64,000 nt of DNA, taken from positions 372,001 to 436,000 of the forward strand of contig NZ_CP144913.1 of assembly GCF_037198315.1 (NCBI RefSeq). The letters run 5' to 3'. Position 1 is the first letter of the stretch; each line of letters begins with the position of its first letter. Below, piece by piece: positions 40,683-48,561 of the stretch. A program made the position numbers and the translations under genes. Origin of the DNA: Janibacter sp. A1S7 (GTDB lineage: Bacteria; Actinomycetota; Actinomycetes; Actinomycetales; Dermatophilaceae). The notes beneath the pieces were generated by a model. It made no database searches. It was not told where the DNA came from and worked only from the letters and a program-made list of their open reading frames with translations.

Positions 40683-42716
40683 TGTCTTGAGTCAGTAGGG
40701 CCTTGACGGATCTGTGTCACCACGTCCTTGACGTTCTGCCTAGGAAGTTGAGGTGTCAGCGGTCCGCGGCCGCTGTCCCTTGATGCTACGCACGGCCTGC
40801 TCGTTGGTCCGGCGCACGACCTTGGTGTCTCCATCGGGCAGCATGATGGCCAGGGTCGTCTCGGACACGTGGATCGTCACTGTTGCTTGGACGTACTGAC
40901 GGCCGACCGCGACCTTTTGCCCGGCCACCATCAGGACCCCGTTGCTGGCCACGCGACGTTGCACGGTGACCGGTTCGCTCGATGGCCGCGGGACCGGTCC
41001 GACCGGCCGTGACTGTTGCAGCCGGGCGGCCTGACCGGGGCCGAGCGGGTTCGGGCGGGCGCGCAGCAGCTCGCGGGTCTGGGGATCGAAGAACAGCAGC
41101 GGACAGCCGTCCTCGATGTAGACCCCGACACGGCGCCCTGCCAGGATCTCCGCGGCCGTCACGAGCCGGCCACCCAGCGACACGGTGCCGTTCTTGGCCA
41201 CGGTCCGTTCGACCTCGAAGACCGTGCGTGAGGACCGGCTCGCCGGGCCGCCCCGCGATGCCACCGGTGGCGGGCCGGCGGGCACCGCCCCCTGGGCGAC
41301 CAGCTTGTCCAGGTCGGTGACCGACAATCGTGACCGGACCGTCTTGAGCCGCTGCCCACCGATCGACAGATGCACCCAGTCGCAGTCGACCCAGAACCGC
41401 ACCACCTGCCCAGCCCGTGCCGGGCCCAGCCAGAACTGCTGATCGCACAGCGTCATGTTTCCCGACCGCGGCACCGGCCGGGACAGCTCGATCGCCGTCG
41501 CCGATCCACGCGCACGTGCCACAGGTTCGGCTCTCACCTCAGCCGGCTGATCGCCAGCCGCCGTAGCTGGCTCGCGGGCCGGTTCCAGTGACGGCGGTAC
41601 CCACAGCTCGACCCCACTGGGCTCGGCGGGAGCGAAGCGGTCCGCGGGCACCACAGGTCGGTGCTCGTCGAGTCCCTGATGGGGTCGGTCGCGGTTGTAG
41701 CCCGCCACCCAGGCATCCACCGCGGCCTGGGCGTCCTCGAGCGACACGAATGGTCCCTGCTCGGTGATCTCAGGACGGAAGGTGCCGTGGAAACGTTCCA
41801 CCTTCCCGTTTTGATTCGGTGACGCGGGCGAGGTCAGCCGGTGCGTGATCCCGTTGCGGCGGCAGATCTTGTCGAACAACACTTCCCCACGCGTGGGCGC
41901 GTACCGACTGAACCTGTCGGTGAACTGCTTGCCGTTGTCGGTAATCACCTCCTCCGGCACCCCGTACCGCGCCAGGGCTTGGGCGAACGCCACACACACC
42001 GCCCGCGCCGTGGCCCGTTCCACCACCTGCGCGATCACGCAGAACCGGGAATGGTCATCGACCCCGGTCACGATCTTGGCCTCCCGCAGCTCGCCGGTCG
42101 TGGTGTTGACCAGCTGCACCCCGCCGACGATGTCGATGCCCCACAGCTGCATCGGCCCGGGCCGTTCGAACCGGATGTAGGAATCCCGGGACCGCTTCCG
42201 GGGCCGGGCCAGCACCAGCCCTGCCCGTCGCAAGATCCGGTTGATCGTCGACACCGACGGCACCCGCCCCTCTTCCAACGCCTGGTCGCGATGCCACGCA
42301 GGAGGCCTGCGCAGCAGCTCCAGCCGGATCCGTTTCGCACCCCACCGCGGATGCTCCCGACGCAACTCGATCACCACCCGCTCCAGCAACTCCGCAGCCT
42401 GGTGCGGGCACGACCGCGGCCGCGAGGACCGGTCCGCCAGACCGCCCACGCCCTCACTGAGATACCGGACCACCCACGCATGCACAGACTGGCGAGAGAC
42501 CCCGACCTGGACGGCGACCTCGGTCACCGAGGCCCCGCCCAACACCGCCCGAACCGCGTCCAACCGCTGCTCAACCACCGACAACGCAACCAGTGCCATT
42601 CCCGGCCTCCCGCTCGACGACGTCCGCGGAACATCGTCGAGCAAAACGCCGAAATCGCGGCAGAGTGTCAAGCACCTACTGACACACGAGCGTCAAGCAC
42701 CTACCGGGACAGGACA
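40683..42716 (-). mobile_element. IS481-type insertion sequence (2.0 kb)
   Basis: The ends align without gaps. The lower end begins TGTCTTGAGTCAGTAGGGCC. The upper end, on the minus strand from 42716, begins TGTCCTGTCCCGGTAGGTGC. Both share TGTC, GTAGG and CTTGACG. The interior holds one long transposase gene. GTCAAGCACCTAC is repeated at 42667-42679 and 42692-42704 inside the upper end. No target-site duplication is evident, so one flank may have been rearranged. Confidence 0.75.
40740..42599 (-). CDS. IS481-type transposase with long C-terminal extension
   Basis: 619 aa from ATG 42599. An N-terminal HTH (TEVAVQVGVSRQSVHAWVVRYL) and the rve core with LWGIDIVGGV (Asp), VITDNGKQFT (Asp) and NGKVERFHGTFRPE (Glu) complete the DDE triad by about residue 270. 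About 300 more residues follow. They contain three small beta-rich repeats, each like the C-terminal domain of IS481 proteins: GNMTLCDQQFWLGPARAGQVV near 385, KNGTVSLGGRLVTAAEILAGR near 485 and SNGVLMVAGQKVAVGRQYVQ near 560. Ordinary IS481 transposases have at most one such module and about 320-390 aa. Catalytic residues look intact. Confidence 0.9.
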   Translation of the reverse strand: MALVALSVVEQRLDAVRAVLGGASVTEVAVQVGVSRQSVHAWVVRYLSEGVGGLADRSSRPRSCPHQAAELLERVVIELRREHPRWGAKRIRLELLRRPPAWHRDQALEEGRVPSVSTINRILRRAGLVLARPRKRSRDSYIRFERPGPMQLWGIDIVGGVQLVNTTTGELREAKIVTGVDDHSRFCVIAQVVERATARAVCVAFAQALARYGVPEEVITDNGKQFTDRFSRYAPTRGEVLFDKICRRNGITHRLTSPASPNQNGKVERFHGTFRPEITEQGPFVSLEDAQAAVDAWVAGYNRDRPHQGLDEHRPVVPADRFAPAEPSGVELWVPPSLEPAREPATAAGDQPAEVRAEPVARARGSATAIELSRPVPRSGNMTLCDQQFWLGPARAGQVVRFWVDCDWVHLSIGGQRLKTVRSRLSVTDLDKLVAQGAVPAGPPPVASRGGPASRSSRTVFEVERTVAKNGTVSLGGRLVTAAEILAGRRVGVYIEDGCPLLFFDPQTRELLRARPNPLGPGQAARLQQSRPVGPVPRPSSEPVTVQRRVASNGVLMVAGQKVAVGRQYVQATVTIHVSETTLAIMLPDGDTKVVRRTNEQAVRSIKGQRPRTADTSTS

Positions 42717-43186
42717 TGCGGTCGAATCACGCGCATGTGAGAACTTTCTCTACTGGCTCAAGGCGGCGACTCCGTCGCCGCTGGCCGCCCGCTTCGCGGG
42801 CGTCCGCTGCGCATGCGGCCTGGCGGCCGTTCTCGCGTCCGCCCGCACACGGACGGCCAGACATGACGAAGGCGCCCCGGTTTAGTGCCGAGACGCCCTC
42901 ACCCTTCGATCCGTCGACCCGCCGCTACACGATCCGTCCTTCACGGTCCCGGCTCAAGCGGCCGATGGTCGCTCCATCCGGGACGCGCTCCGCGCCTGTG
43001 GCCAACGCCTTCTCGAGTCGATTCGCCGCTTGATCCGCGACCACTCCGGCCGGGACTGCTCCGCTATCGGGTCGGCGGCTCTTCGTGCCCCCCGGATGCC
43101 CCCCGAGCTCATTGCGGCCGCTACCGGGCGCAACGGAACGCAAGCAACCGTGACAGGTTCTCGGGACCGGACAACCCCAAATTGCC
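42717..43186. other. Gene-free right end of island 2
   Basis: There is no gene between the IS and attR. Three consecutive hairpins occupy 42763-42824: GCGGCGAC-TCC-GTCGCCGC, GCCCGC-TTC-GCGGGC and CCGC-N7-GCGG. The 20-mer GCCCCCCGGATGCCCCCCGA at 43087-43106 is identical to 26223-26242 inside the 3' end of the island integrase gene, suggesting a relict integrase tail. Confidence 0.55.
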
Positions 43187-43258
<72 letters not shown>

Positions 43259-43404
43259 CCGCTGGTTCTGTGGCCGGGGATTCTCTCTGTGTCACCCCGA
43301 CCTCACCCTCCGATGAGCGAGCACCACTGGTGCTCTGCCACCGACGAAGAGTGTGACGATCCGCCACCGGCCCCTCCCCGCCGGCTCTCCCTGAGGCGGC
43401 GCAC

Positions 43405-43845
43405 TCAAGCGGAGGTCGGGTCCTCGTGGGGCATCACGAGCACGGGGCAGGCTGCGTGCGTGACGACGTGCTGACTCACCGATCCCAGCAGCAGGCTGGT
43501 GAAGCCTCCACGACCACGACTACCGACGACCACGAGCCGCGCGCGCTCCGAGGCCTCGGCGACCACCTGCGCGGGGTGGCCCCGCACGGTCCGCTGCTCG
43601 ACCCGTGCGTCCTCGCCCAGGGCTTCGCGGACGGCGTCGGCGAGCACGTCGCGAGCCTCGCCCTCGACCGTCTCCTTGCTCTCCCCCTCCGCGAGAACCA
43701 CGCGTCCGTAGACGGTCTCCAGATCCCACGCCAGCAGGGCCACCACCGGCGCGTCGACCAGTTGTGCGTAGTCGGCTGCCCACCTCAGTGCACGGATCGA
43801 GTCCGCGGATCCGTCGACACCCACTGCGATCGGTTCGTCCATCAT
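43405..43845 (-). CDS. Universal stress protein (UspA family)
   Basis: 146 aa. IAVGVDGSADSIRALRWAADYAQLV is the N-terminal strand and helix with the nucleotide Asp. VVVGSRGRGGFTSLLLGSVSQHVVTHAACPVLVMP is the ATP-binding G-2x-G-9x-G(S/T) signature. It is a single-domain ATP-binding Usp, usually induced by hypoxia or starvation in actinobacteria. It is followed, on the same strand upstream, by a close paralogue (43939-44379), giving a tandem pair. Confidence 0.94.
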   Translation of the reverse strand: MMDEPIAVGVDGSADSIRALRWAADYAQLVDAPVVALLAWDLETVYGRVVLAEGESKETVEGEARDVLADAVREALGEDARVEQRTVRGHPAQVVAEASERARLVVVGSRGRGGFTSLLLGSVSQHVVTHAACPVLVMPHEDPTSA

Positions 43846-43938
43846 CTCGCCTCTCCTGCCAGGTGGGCGAGGGCAGGCGCCCTCCGCCCGACCACTCGTC
43901 CCACACGGATTTCCACTGCTGGCACGGTCGCTGGGTGC

Positions 43939-44379
43939 CTACTTCTTCCGCTGGTCCTCGTGCGGCATCACGATGACGGGGCACCGCGCGTGGGTGACGA
44001 CGTGCTGGCTCACGGACCCCAGCAACATCCCGGTGAAGCCTCCGCGACCGCGGCTGCCCACGACCACCAGCTGCGCACCCTCGGATGCCTCGACGAGCAT
44101 CTTCGCCGGGTGCCCGCGCACGCTGCGCTCTTCGATCTGCGCATCCTTGCCCAGCGATGCGCGGATGGCGTCGGCCATCATCGTGCGGGCCTCCCGCTCC
44201 ACGGACTCGGACGTCTCCCAGTTCGTCATCGCCATGTACCCGTAGACGGGCTCCAGGTCCCAAGCGACCAGACCCACCAGGGGTGCGTTCACCAGTCGGG
44301 CGTACTCCGCCGCCCACTTCAGTGCTCGGACGGAGTCCGCAGATCCATCGATGCCGACGATGATCGGTTTGCCTGCCAT
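43939..44379 (-). CDS. Universal stress protein (UspA family)
   Basis: 146 aa from ATG 44379 with GAAGGGGCGAC upstream. IIVGIDGSADSVRALKWAAEYARLV and VVVGSRGRGGFTGMLLGSVSQHVVTHARCPVIVMP mark an ATP-binding Usp. It is highly similar along its length to the neighbouring Usp at 43405-43845, so a tandem duplication is likely. The divergent promoter region toward the FUSC gene holds several repeats. Confidence 0.94.
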   Translation of the reverse strand: MAGKPIIVGIDGSADSVRALKWAAEYARLVNAPLVGLVAWDLEPVYGYMAMTNWETSESVEREARTMMADAIRASLGKDAQIEERSVRGHPAKMLVEASEGAQLVVVGSRGRGGFTGMLLGSVSQHVVTHARCPVIVMPHEDQRKK

Positions 44380-44420
44380 GTCGCCCCTTCCACAACGGTG
44401 CACGGAGGTGCACACCCCCG

Positions 44421-44448
44421 TGTGGTCGAGCGAGCTCTGCCGACCACA
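44421..44448. promoter_or_regulatory. Inverted repeat upstream of usp
   Basis: TGTGGTCG (44421-44428) and CGACCACA (44441-44448) form a perfect 8-bp dyad with a 12-bp spacer, 42 bp upstream of the usp start. Candidate operator in the usp/FUSC divergent region. Confidence 0.4.
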
Positions 44449-44472
44449 GGAGTGAAGTGGCCCCAGGTCGCC

Positions 44473-44496
44473 CTACCACTAGTACTACCACTAGTA
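44473..44496. repeat. Tandem 12-bp repeat CTACCACTAGTA x2
   Basis: Two perfect head-to-tail copies, each containing the palindrome ACTAGT, form an AT-rich patch in otherwise GC-rich DNA between divergent usp and FUSC genes. Possible regulator site or promoter element. Confidence 0.5.
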
Positions 44497-44576
44497 GTAG
44501 CTCGGGCGCCAGAGGGGTGATGCGCCGGCCTCGCTGCGGTCTGCCGCCCCGAGTCGCATCGTGCACAATCGGGTGC

Positions 44577-45656
44577 ATGGAGCGAGTGCGGGAGGTCGTG
44601 CAGGACCCTGAGTTCACCACCGACCTGCTGCAGGTCGTCAAGAGCATGGTCGCGGCCACCCTGGCGTGGTGGATCTCGGTCAACGTCTTCAGCTCCGAGT
44701 TGGCCTTCCTAGCGCCGTGGACCGCGCTGCTGACCGTCCATGCCACGGTGCACCGGTCGCTGTCGCGCGGAGTCCAGACCACGGTGGCGTCCACGGTCGG
44801 CGTCGGCCTCTCGTTCGTGATCGGCGCCTACCTCGGCGTGAGCGTGTGGACCTTCGCCCTGGCGCTGTTCGTCGGACTGGCCGGAGCCAGGGTCTCGTGG
44901 ATCCGCGACGAGGGAGTGGCGATCGCGACCACGGCGATCTTCATCCTCGGCAGCGGCTTCGACCAGCAGCAACCGCTGCTCGTCGACCGTCTCATCGAAG
45001 TGGCCGTCGGTGTCGCGATCGGGATCGCGGTCAACCTGATGTTCATCCCACCGCTGCGCGACCAGCAGGCCGCGCGCTATGTCGACAGCATCAACCGCCG
45101 CATGGGTGATGTGCTGGTCGACATGGCCGACGAGTTCGCGACGTCGTGGGAAACCGACCAGGCCGACGCGTGGCGTCGCGAGACCGAGTCGATGAGCGAC
45201 GAGCTCGACACCGCATGGCAGACGGTGAGGTTCGCCCGCGAGAGCAGACGCGCGAATCCCCGGTACCGGCTGGGCCGGCAACGAGGCCCCTGGCCGGTGA
45301 CGGGCCGCGACCTCAGCTACGAAGCGATCCTGATGCGCGTCGACGAGGGCATCTCTCACCTGCGCCACCTCGCCCGGACACTGCACGACGCCGCCTATGC
45401 CGAGGGTGCCTGGGACGAACGATTCCGGAAGCGCTGGAGCGACATCGTCCGGGACGCGGGCAAGGCCATCGCGGATCCTGACGCGGACGTGGAGCCGATC
45501 CGCGATCGGTTGACCGCCTTGGCGAGGGAGATGTCCGACGACGCGGACCTTCCGACGGAAGCCTGGCCGCTCTACGGCTCGCTCCTGTCGAGCATGCGCC
45601 ACATCGCCGTCATCGTCGACGACGTGGCGTCGGACCGGGAAGCGCGCGAGGACTGA
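44577..45656 (+). CDS. FUSC/aromatic acid exporter family membrane protein
   Basis: 359 aa from ATG 44577. About five or six N-terminal TM helices include SMVAATLAWWISVNVFSS and FLAPWTALLTVHATVHRSLSRGVQTTVAST, the FUSC/ArAE signature, then DRLIEVAVGVAIGIAVNLMFIPPLR. A cytosolic helical domain of about 190 residues follows. Such half-size ArAE proteins export aromatic carboxylic acids or related anions. The gene is divergent from the two usp genes. Confidence 0.85.
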   Translation: MERVREVVQDPEFTTDLLQVVKSMVAATLAWWISVNVFSSELAFLAPWTALLTVHATVHRSLSRGVQTTVASTVGVGLSFVIGAYLGVSVWTFALALFVGLAGARVSWIRDEGVAIATTAIFILGSGFDQQQPLLVDRLIEVAVGVAIGIAVNLMFIPPLRDQQAARYVDSINRRMGDVLVDMADEFATSWETDQADAWRRETESMSDELDTAWQTVRFARESRRANPRYRLGRQRGPWPVTGRDLSYEAILMRVDEGISHLRHLARTLHDAAYAEGAWDERFRKRWSDIVRDAGKAIADPDADVEPIRDRLTALAREMSDDADLPTEAWPLYGSLLSSMRHIAVIVDDVASDREARED

Positions 45657-45735
45657 CGCACAGTGGCTCCCGCCGGGGGATTGGAGACGCACCCGGCGGG
45701 GTAGGTCGTGTCACAGGAAGGCCGTCAGGCGTCCT

Positions 45736-45759
45736 CGCCCCCTGTCCGGACAGGGGGCG
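45736..45759. terminator. 24-bp perfect palindrome after FUSC gene
   Basis: CGCCCCCTGTCC followed by its exact complement makes an uninterrupted palindrome about 80 bp after the FUSC stop and 65 bp before the PNPOx-like gene. Terminator is the simplest reading; an operator is possible. Confidence 0.45.
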
Positions 45760-45823
45760 CATCGTTCGACCACCACACGCACGGGCCGTGCGCCCGGGAG
45801 ACCGACCCGCTAGGAGAAGCACC

Positions 45824-46300
45824 ATGGACGAGCCGCAGCAGAAGGTCGCCGACATCATCAACTCGACGACGATCGCCATGATGACCCACGTGACCTCGGA
45901 CGGGCGGTTGACGGCGCACCCGATGGCCACCCAGGACGCGGACTTCACCGGCACGGTGCTGTTCATCGCCGAGCGTGACAGCGACAAGGTGCGAGACCTC
46001 GAGAGCGACCCGCGGGTGAATCTCGCCTACTCGGGCAACGGTTCCTGGGTGTCGCTCGCAGGCACGGCCAGCATCGTCGACGACGAGGCACGTCTGCGTG
46101 ACCTGTGGAGCACCTTCACCGACGCCTGGCTGACGGGCGGACCGGAGAACCCGAACAACATCCTCATCGAGGTGCAGGCGGACTCCGCGGAGTACTGGGA
46201 CGCCCCGGGCAGCAGCAAGACGGTGCGCCTGGCCAACCTGGTCACATCGGCGGTCAAGGGCGAGCGCGCCGAGGGCGACAATGACGTCGTCGACTTCTGA
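45824..46300 (+). CDS. Pyridoxamine 5'-phosphate oxidase-like (general stress protein 26 type) flavin/F420-binding protein
   Basis: 158 aa from ATG 45824 with AGGAGAAG upstream. KVADIINSTTIAMMTHVTSDGRLTAHPMATQDADFTGTVLFIAERDSDKVRDL is the split beta-barrel of the PNPOx-like superfamily. RVNLAYSGNGSWVSLAGTASIV and EVQADSAEYWDAPGSS follow, as in GSP26-type proteins. These bind FMN, FAD or F420; the cofactor here cannot be told. True PNPOx residues for pyridoxine binding are not evident. Confidence 0.85.
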   Translation: MDEPQQKVADIINSTTIAMMTHVTSDGRLTAHPMATQDADFTGTVLFIAERDSDKVRDLESDPRVNLAYSGNGSWVSLAGTASIVDDEARLRDLWSTFTDAWLTGGPENPNNILIEVQADSAEYWDAPGSSKTVRLANLVTSAVKGERAEGDNDVVDF

Positions 46301-46342
46301 CCGGCACGGTGCGGCGCACCATCCGGCACACACGGTGGCGCC

Positions 46343-46741
46343 ATGACCCGCTTCGAATTCGCGTTCAGTCGTGCCTACCGCATTGCCGGGATGCCCTTCG
46401 GCGTGACCCCGCGGACGACGTGGGCCACGCTCGACGACGATGGGCTCTTCGTGCGTTTCGGTCCGTGGCGGTTGCGGACGACGGTGGACAACATCGCCCG
46501 GGCAGACCTCTCCGGCGGGTTCGCGTTCATCAAGACCGCCGGTCCCGCCCACCTGTCACTGGCAGACCGTGGCATCACGTTCGCGACGAACGGAGCCCGC
46601 GCGGTGTGCCTGCAGTTCCACCGCCCGGTCCCGGCGATCGATCCCGGGGGCGTGATCCTGCACCCGAACGCCACCCTCACTCCCTCCGATCCGGAGGCCT
46701 TCCTGGCCACGCTGGAAGGGGATCCCCCTTCGGTCAGCTGA
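46343..46741 (+). CDS. Conserved actinobacterial hypothetical protein
   Basis: 132 aa, 42 bp after the PNPOx-like gene. RIAGMPFGVTPRTTWATLDDDGLFVRFGPWRLRTTVDNIARADLSGGF and KTAGPAHLSLADRGITFATN suggest a beta-rich PH-like fold seen in uncharacterised actinobacterial proteins. No signal peptide or TM segment. The last codons overlap the convergent LLM gene by 8 bp. Confidence 0.6.
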   Translation: MTRFEFAFSRAYRIAGMPFGVTPRTTWATLDDDGLFVRFGPWRLRTTVDNIARADLSGGFAFIKTAGPAHLSLADRGITFATNGARAVCLQFHRPVPAIDPGGVILHPNATLTPSDPEAFLATLEGDPPSVS

Positions 46742-47708
46742 TCGAGGACATCGCCGCCAGCGCAGCGTCACTGCGGTCCTGGGCCTCACGGTCGTGGGTC
46801 GACACCCAGGCCATGACCTCGTCCGCGCCGGTCCGGTGGATCAGTGCACCCAGATCGGTGACGACCTCGTCCGGTGTCCCGTGGATGGCGCGGGACAGGT
46901 GCTCGTCGACCTTGGCCTGCTGCCGGTCGGTGAGCGCCATCGCCGGCCGCGACCGCAGGGGCGGGAACGCGCCGGTCGTGCGCGACTCCACCATGGCCCA
47001 GGCCTCGGGCAGCACGAGCTGCCTGGCCGCGGCGGAGGTGTCGGCGATCATCACGTCCGCGCTGATGACGACGTACGGGTCCGGGCAGGTCGGGCCGGGC
47101 ACGAACCGCTGGCGGTAGTCCTGCAGCGGGGCGAGGTCACCCCACAGCACGGGGCCGCCCACGACCACGGGCAGCCCGAGCTCCGCTGCCACCGCCAGGC
47201 CGGAGCCGGTGGCGAGGACGAAGAGCGGCGGCGACGGTGCCCCCTTCGGCATCGCCGTGACCGGACCGGCGTCGCCGAGGAAGCCCGCGAGTGCGGTCAG
47301 GTCCTCGGCGAACCGCTCCGGCGGGTACTCGTGCACGCCCAGGGCGTCGCGCACGGGGGCGGTGAAGCCCAGTGACCGTCCCACTCCGAGGTCGACCCGA
47401 CCGGGGTACAGGGAGCTGAGCATGCGGGCCTGCTCGGCGACGACGACGGGCCTGTGGTTGGACAGCATGACGCCACCCGATCCGACCCGGATGCGCTCCG
47501 TGCGAGCGGCGATCGCCGCCATCAGCAGGGGTGGGCTGCCGCTCGCGATCCCCGGAACGGCATGGTGCTCGGCCACCCAGAACCGGTGGAAGCCGAGCTG
47601 CTCGGCCCGCACCGCCCGCTCGACCGTGTCCCGCAGGGCCGTCTCGCTCGGCTCGCCCGCCCGGGTGCGCGAGCGGTCCAGCAGTGACACCGGGACCGGA
47701 AGCGTCAT
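46734..47708 (-). CDS. LLM-class flavin-dependent oxidoreductase
   Basis: 324 aa from ATG 47708, overlapping the HAD gene stop by 4 bp. VPVSLLDRSRTRAGEPSETALRDTVERAVRAEQLGFHRFWVAEHH is typical of the MsnO8-type LLM family. ERIRVGSGGVMLSNHRPVVVAEQARMLSSLYPGRVDLGVGRSLG is the FMN-binding TIM-barrel core of luciferase-like monooxygenases. Substrate unknown. The open frame continues far upstream but that part lies antisense-like over the HAD gene and is not coding. Confidence 0.9.
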   Translation of the reverse strand: MTLPVPVSLLDRSRTRAGEPSETALRDTVERAVRAEQLGFHRFWVAEHHAVPGIASGSPPLLMAAIAARTERIRVGSGGVMLSNHRPVVVAEQARMLSSLYPGRVDLGVGRSLGFTAPVRDALGVHEYPPERFAEDLTALAGFLGDAGPVTAMPKGAPSPPLFVLATGSGLAVAAELGLPVVVGGPVLWGDLAPLQDYRQRFVPGPTCPDPYVVISADVMIADTSAAARQLVLPEAWAMVESRTTGAFPPLRSRPAMALTDRQQAKVDEHLSRAIHGTPDEVVTDLGALIHRTGADEVMAWVSTHDREAQDRSDAALAAMSSIS

Positions 47709-48511
47709 CGTCGAGCGAGCTCCTCGACCATCGGGACGACGTCGGCGATCGAGTCCACCACCCACGTCGGTCTGAAGGGATGGTGGGTCACCTCGTGCCG
47801 CTGCGTGACCCCGGACAGGACCAGCGCGGAGCGCATGCCTGCCTCGATGCCCGCGACGATGTCGGTGTCCATGCGGTCGCCGACCATCGCCGTGGTCTCG
47901 GAGTGCGCCCCGATCGCGTTGAGGGCCGATCGCATCATCAGCGGATTCGGCTTGCCGATGTAGTACGGCTGCACACCGGTGGCGGCCGTGATCAGAGCGG
48001 CCACGGAACCGGTCGCCGGCAGTGGGCCGTCCGGCGAGGGACCGGTGGTGTCCGGGTTGGTCGCGATGAACCGCGCGCCGCCGACGACGTGGCGGATCGC
48101 CTGCGTGATCGAGGTGAAGGAGTAGGTGCGGGTCTCGCCGAGCACGACGAAGTCGGGATCGCGCTCGCTCAGGACGAACCCGGCCTCGTGCAGCGCCCCG
48201 GTGAGGCCGAACTCCCCGATGACGAAGGCGGTGCCACGACCCCCTTCGCGCGTCGTCTGCTCGGCGAGGAACTGGGCGGTGGCCAGTGCCGACGTCCAGA
48301 TCCGCTCCTCCGGGACGTCGAGTCCGCAGGTGAGGAGCCGCGCGCGAAGGTCCCGCCGCGAGTAGATCGAGTTGTTCGTCAGCACCAGGTAGGGGCGGTC
48401 GAGTCGTTCCAGCGTCGTCAGGAACTCCGACGCGCCGGCGATGGCGTGCTGCTCCTGCACGAGCACACCATCCATGTCGGTGAGCCAACTGTCGACGGGC
48501 TGGTCGGTCAT
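47705..48511 (-). CDS. HAD-IIA family sugar phosphatase (NagD-like)
   Basis: 268 aa from ATG 48511. WLTDMDGVLVQEQHAIAGASEFL holds the DxDGV nucleophile motif. LVLTNNSIYSRRDL is motif II. KPNPLMMRSALNAIG supplies the Lys, and MVGDRMDTDIVAGIEAGM the acidic motif IV. The C2-cap sequence FIATNPDTTGPSPDGPLPATGSV is typical of NagD/4-nitrophenylphosphatase types. It dephosphorylates sugar or nucleotide monophosphates. It overlaps the LLM gene by 4 bp. Confidence 0.92.
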   Translation of the reverse strand: MTDQPVDSWLTDMDGVLVQEQHAIAGASEFLTTLERLDRPYLVLTNNSIYSRRDLRARLLTCGLDVPEERIWTSALATAQFLAEQTTREGGRGTAFVIGEFGLTGALHEAGFVLSERDPDFVVLGETRTYSFTSITQAIRHVVGGARFIATNPDTTGPSPDGPLPATGSVAALITAATGVQPYYIGKPNPLMMRSALNAIGAHSETTAMVGDRMDTDIVAGIEAGMRSALVLSGVTQRHEVTHHPFRPTWVVDSIADVVPMVEELARR

Positions 48512-48561
48512 GGTCACAGGCTAGAGGGAGCACCCGGCATCGACGGGATGCACCCACCAGC

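Noticed and set aside
40683..42716. A target-site duplication flanking the 2-kb IS
   Set aside because: Flanks AATCACAC and TGCGGTCG do not match, and only a weak CGAA(A)TCAC similarity offset from the ends is seen, so no duplication is claimed.
46734..48557. A 607-residue fusion protein ending in the LLM oxidoreductase
   Set aside because: The upstream half is the wrong frame of the HAD phosphatase gene; the LLM protein has its own ATG at 47708 overlapping the HAD stop by 4 bp.
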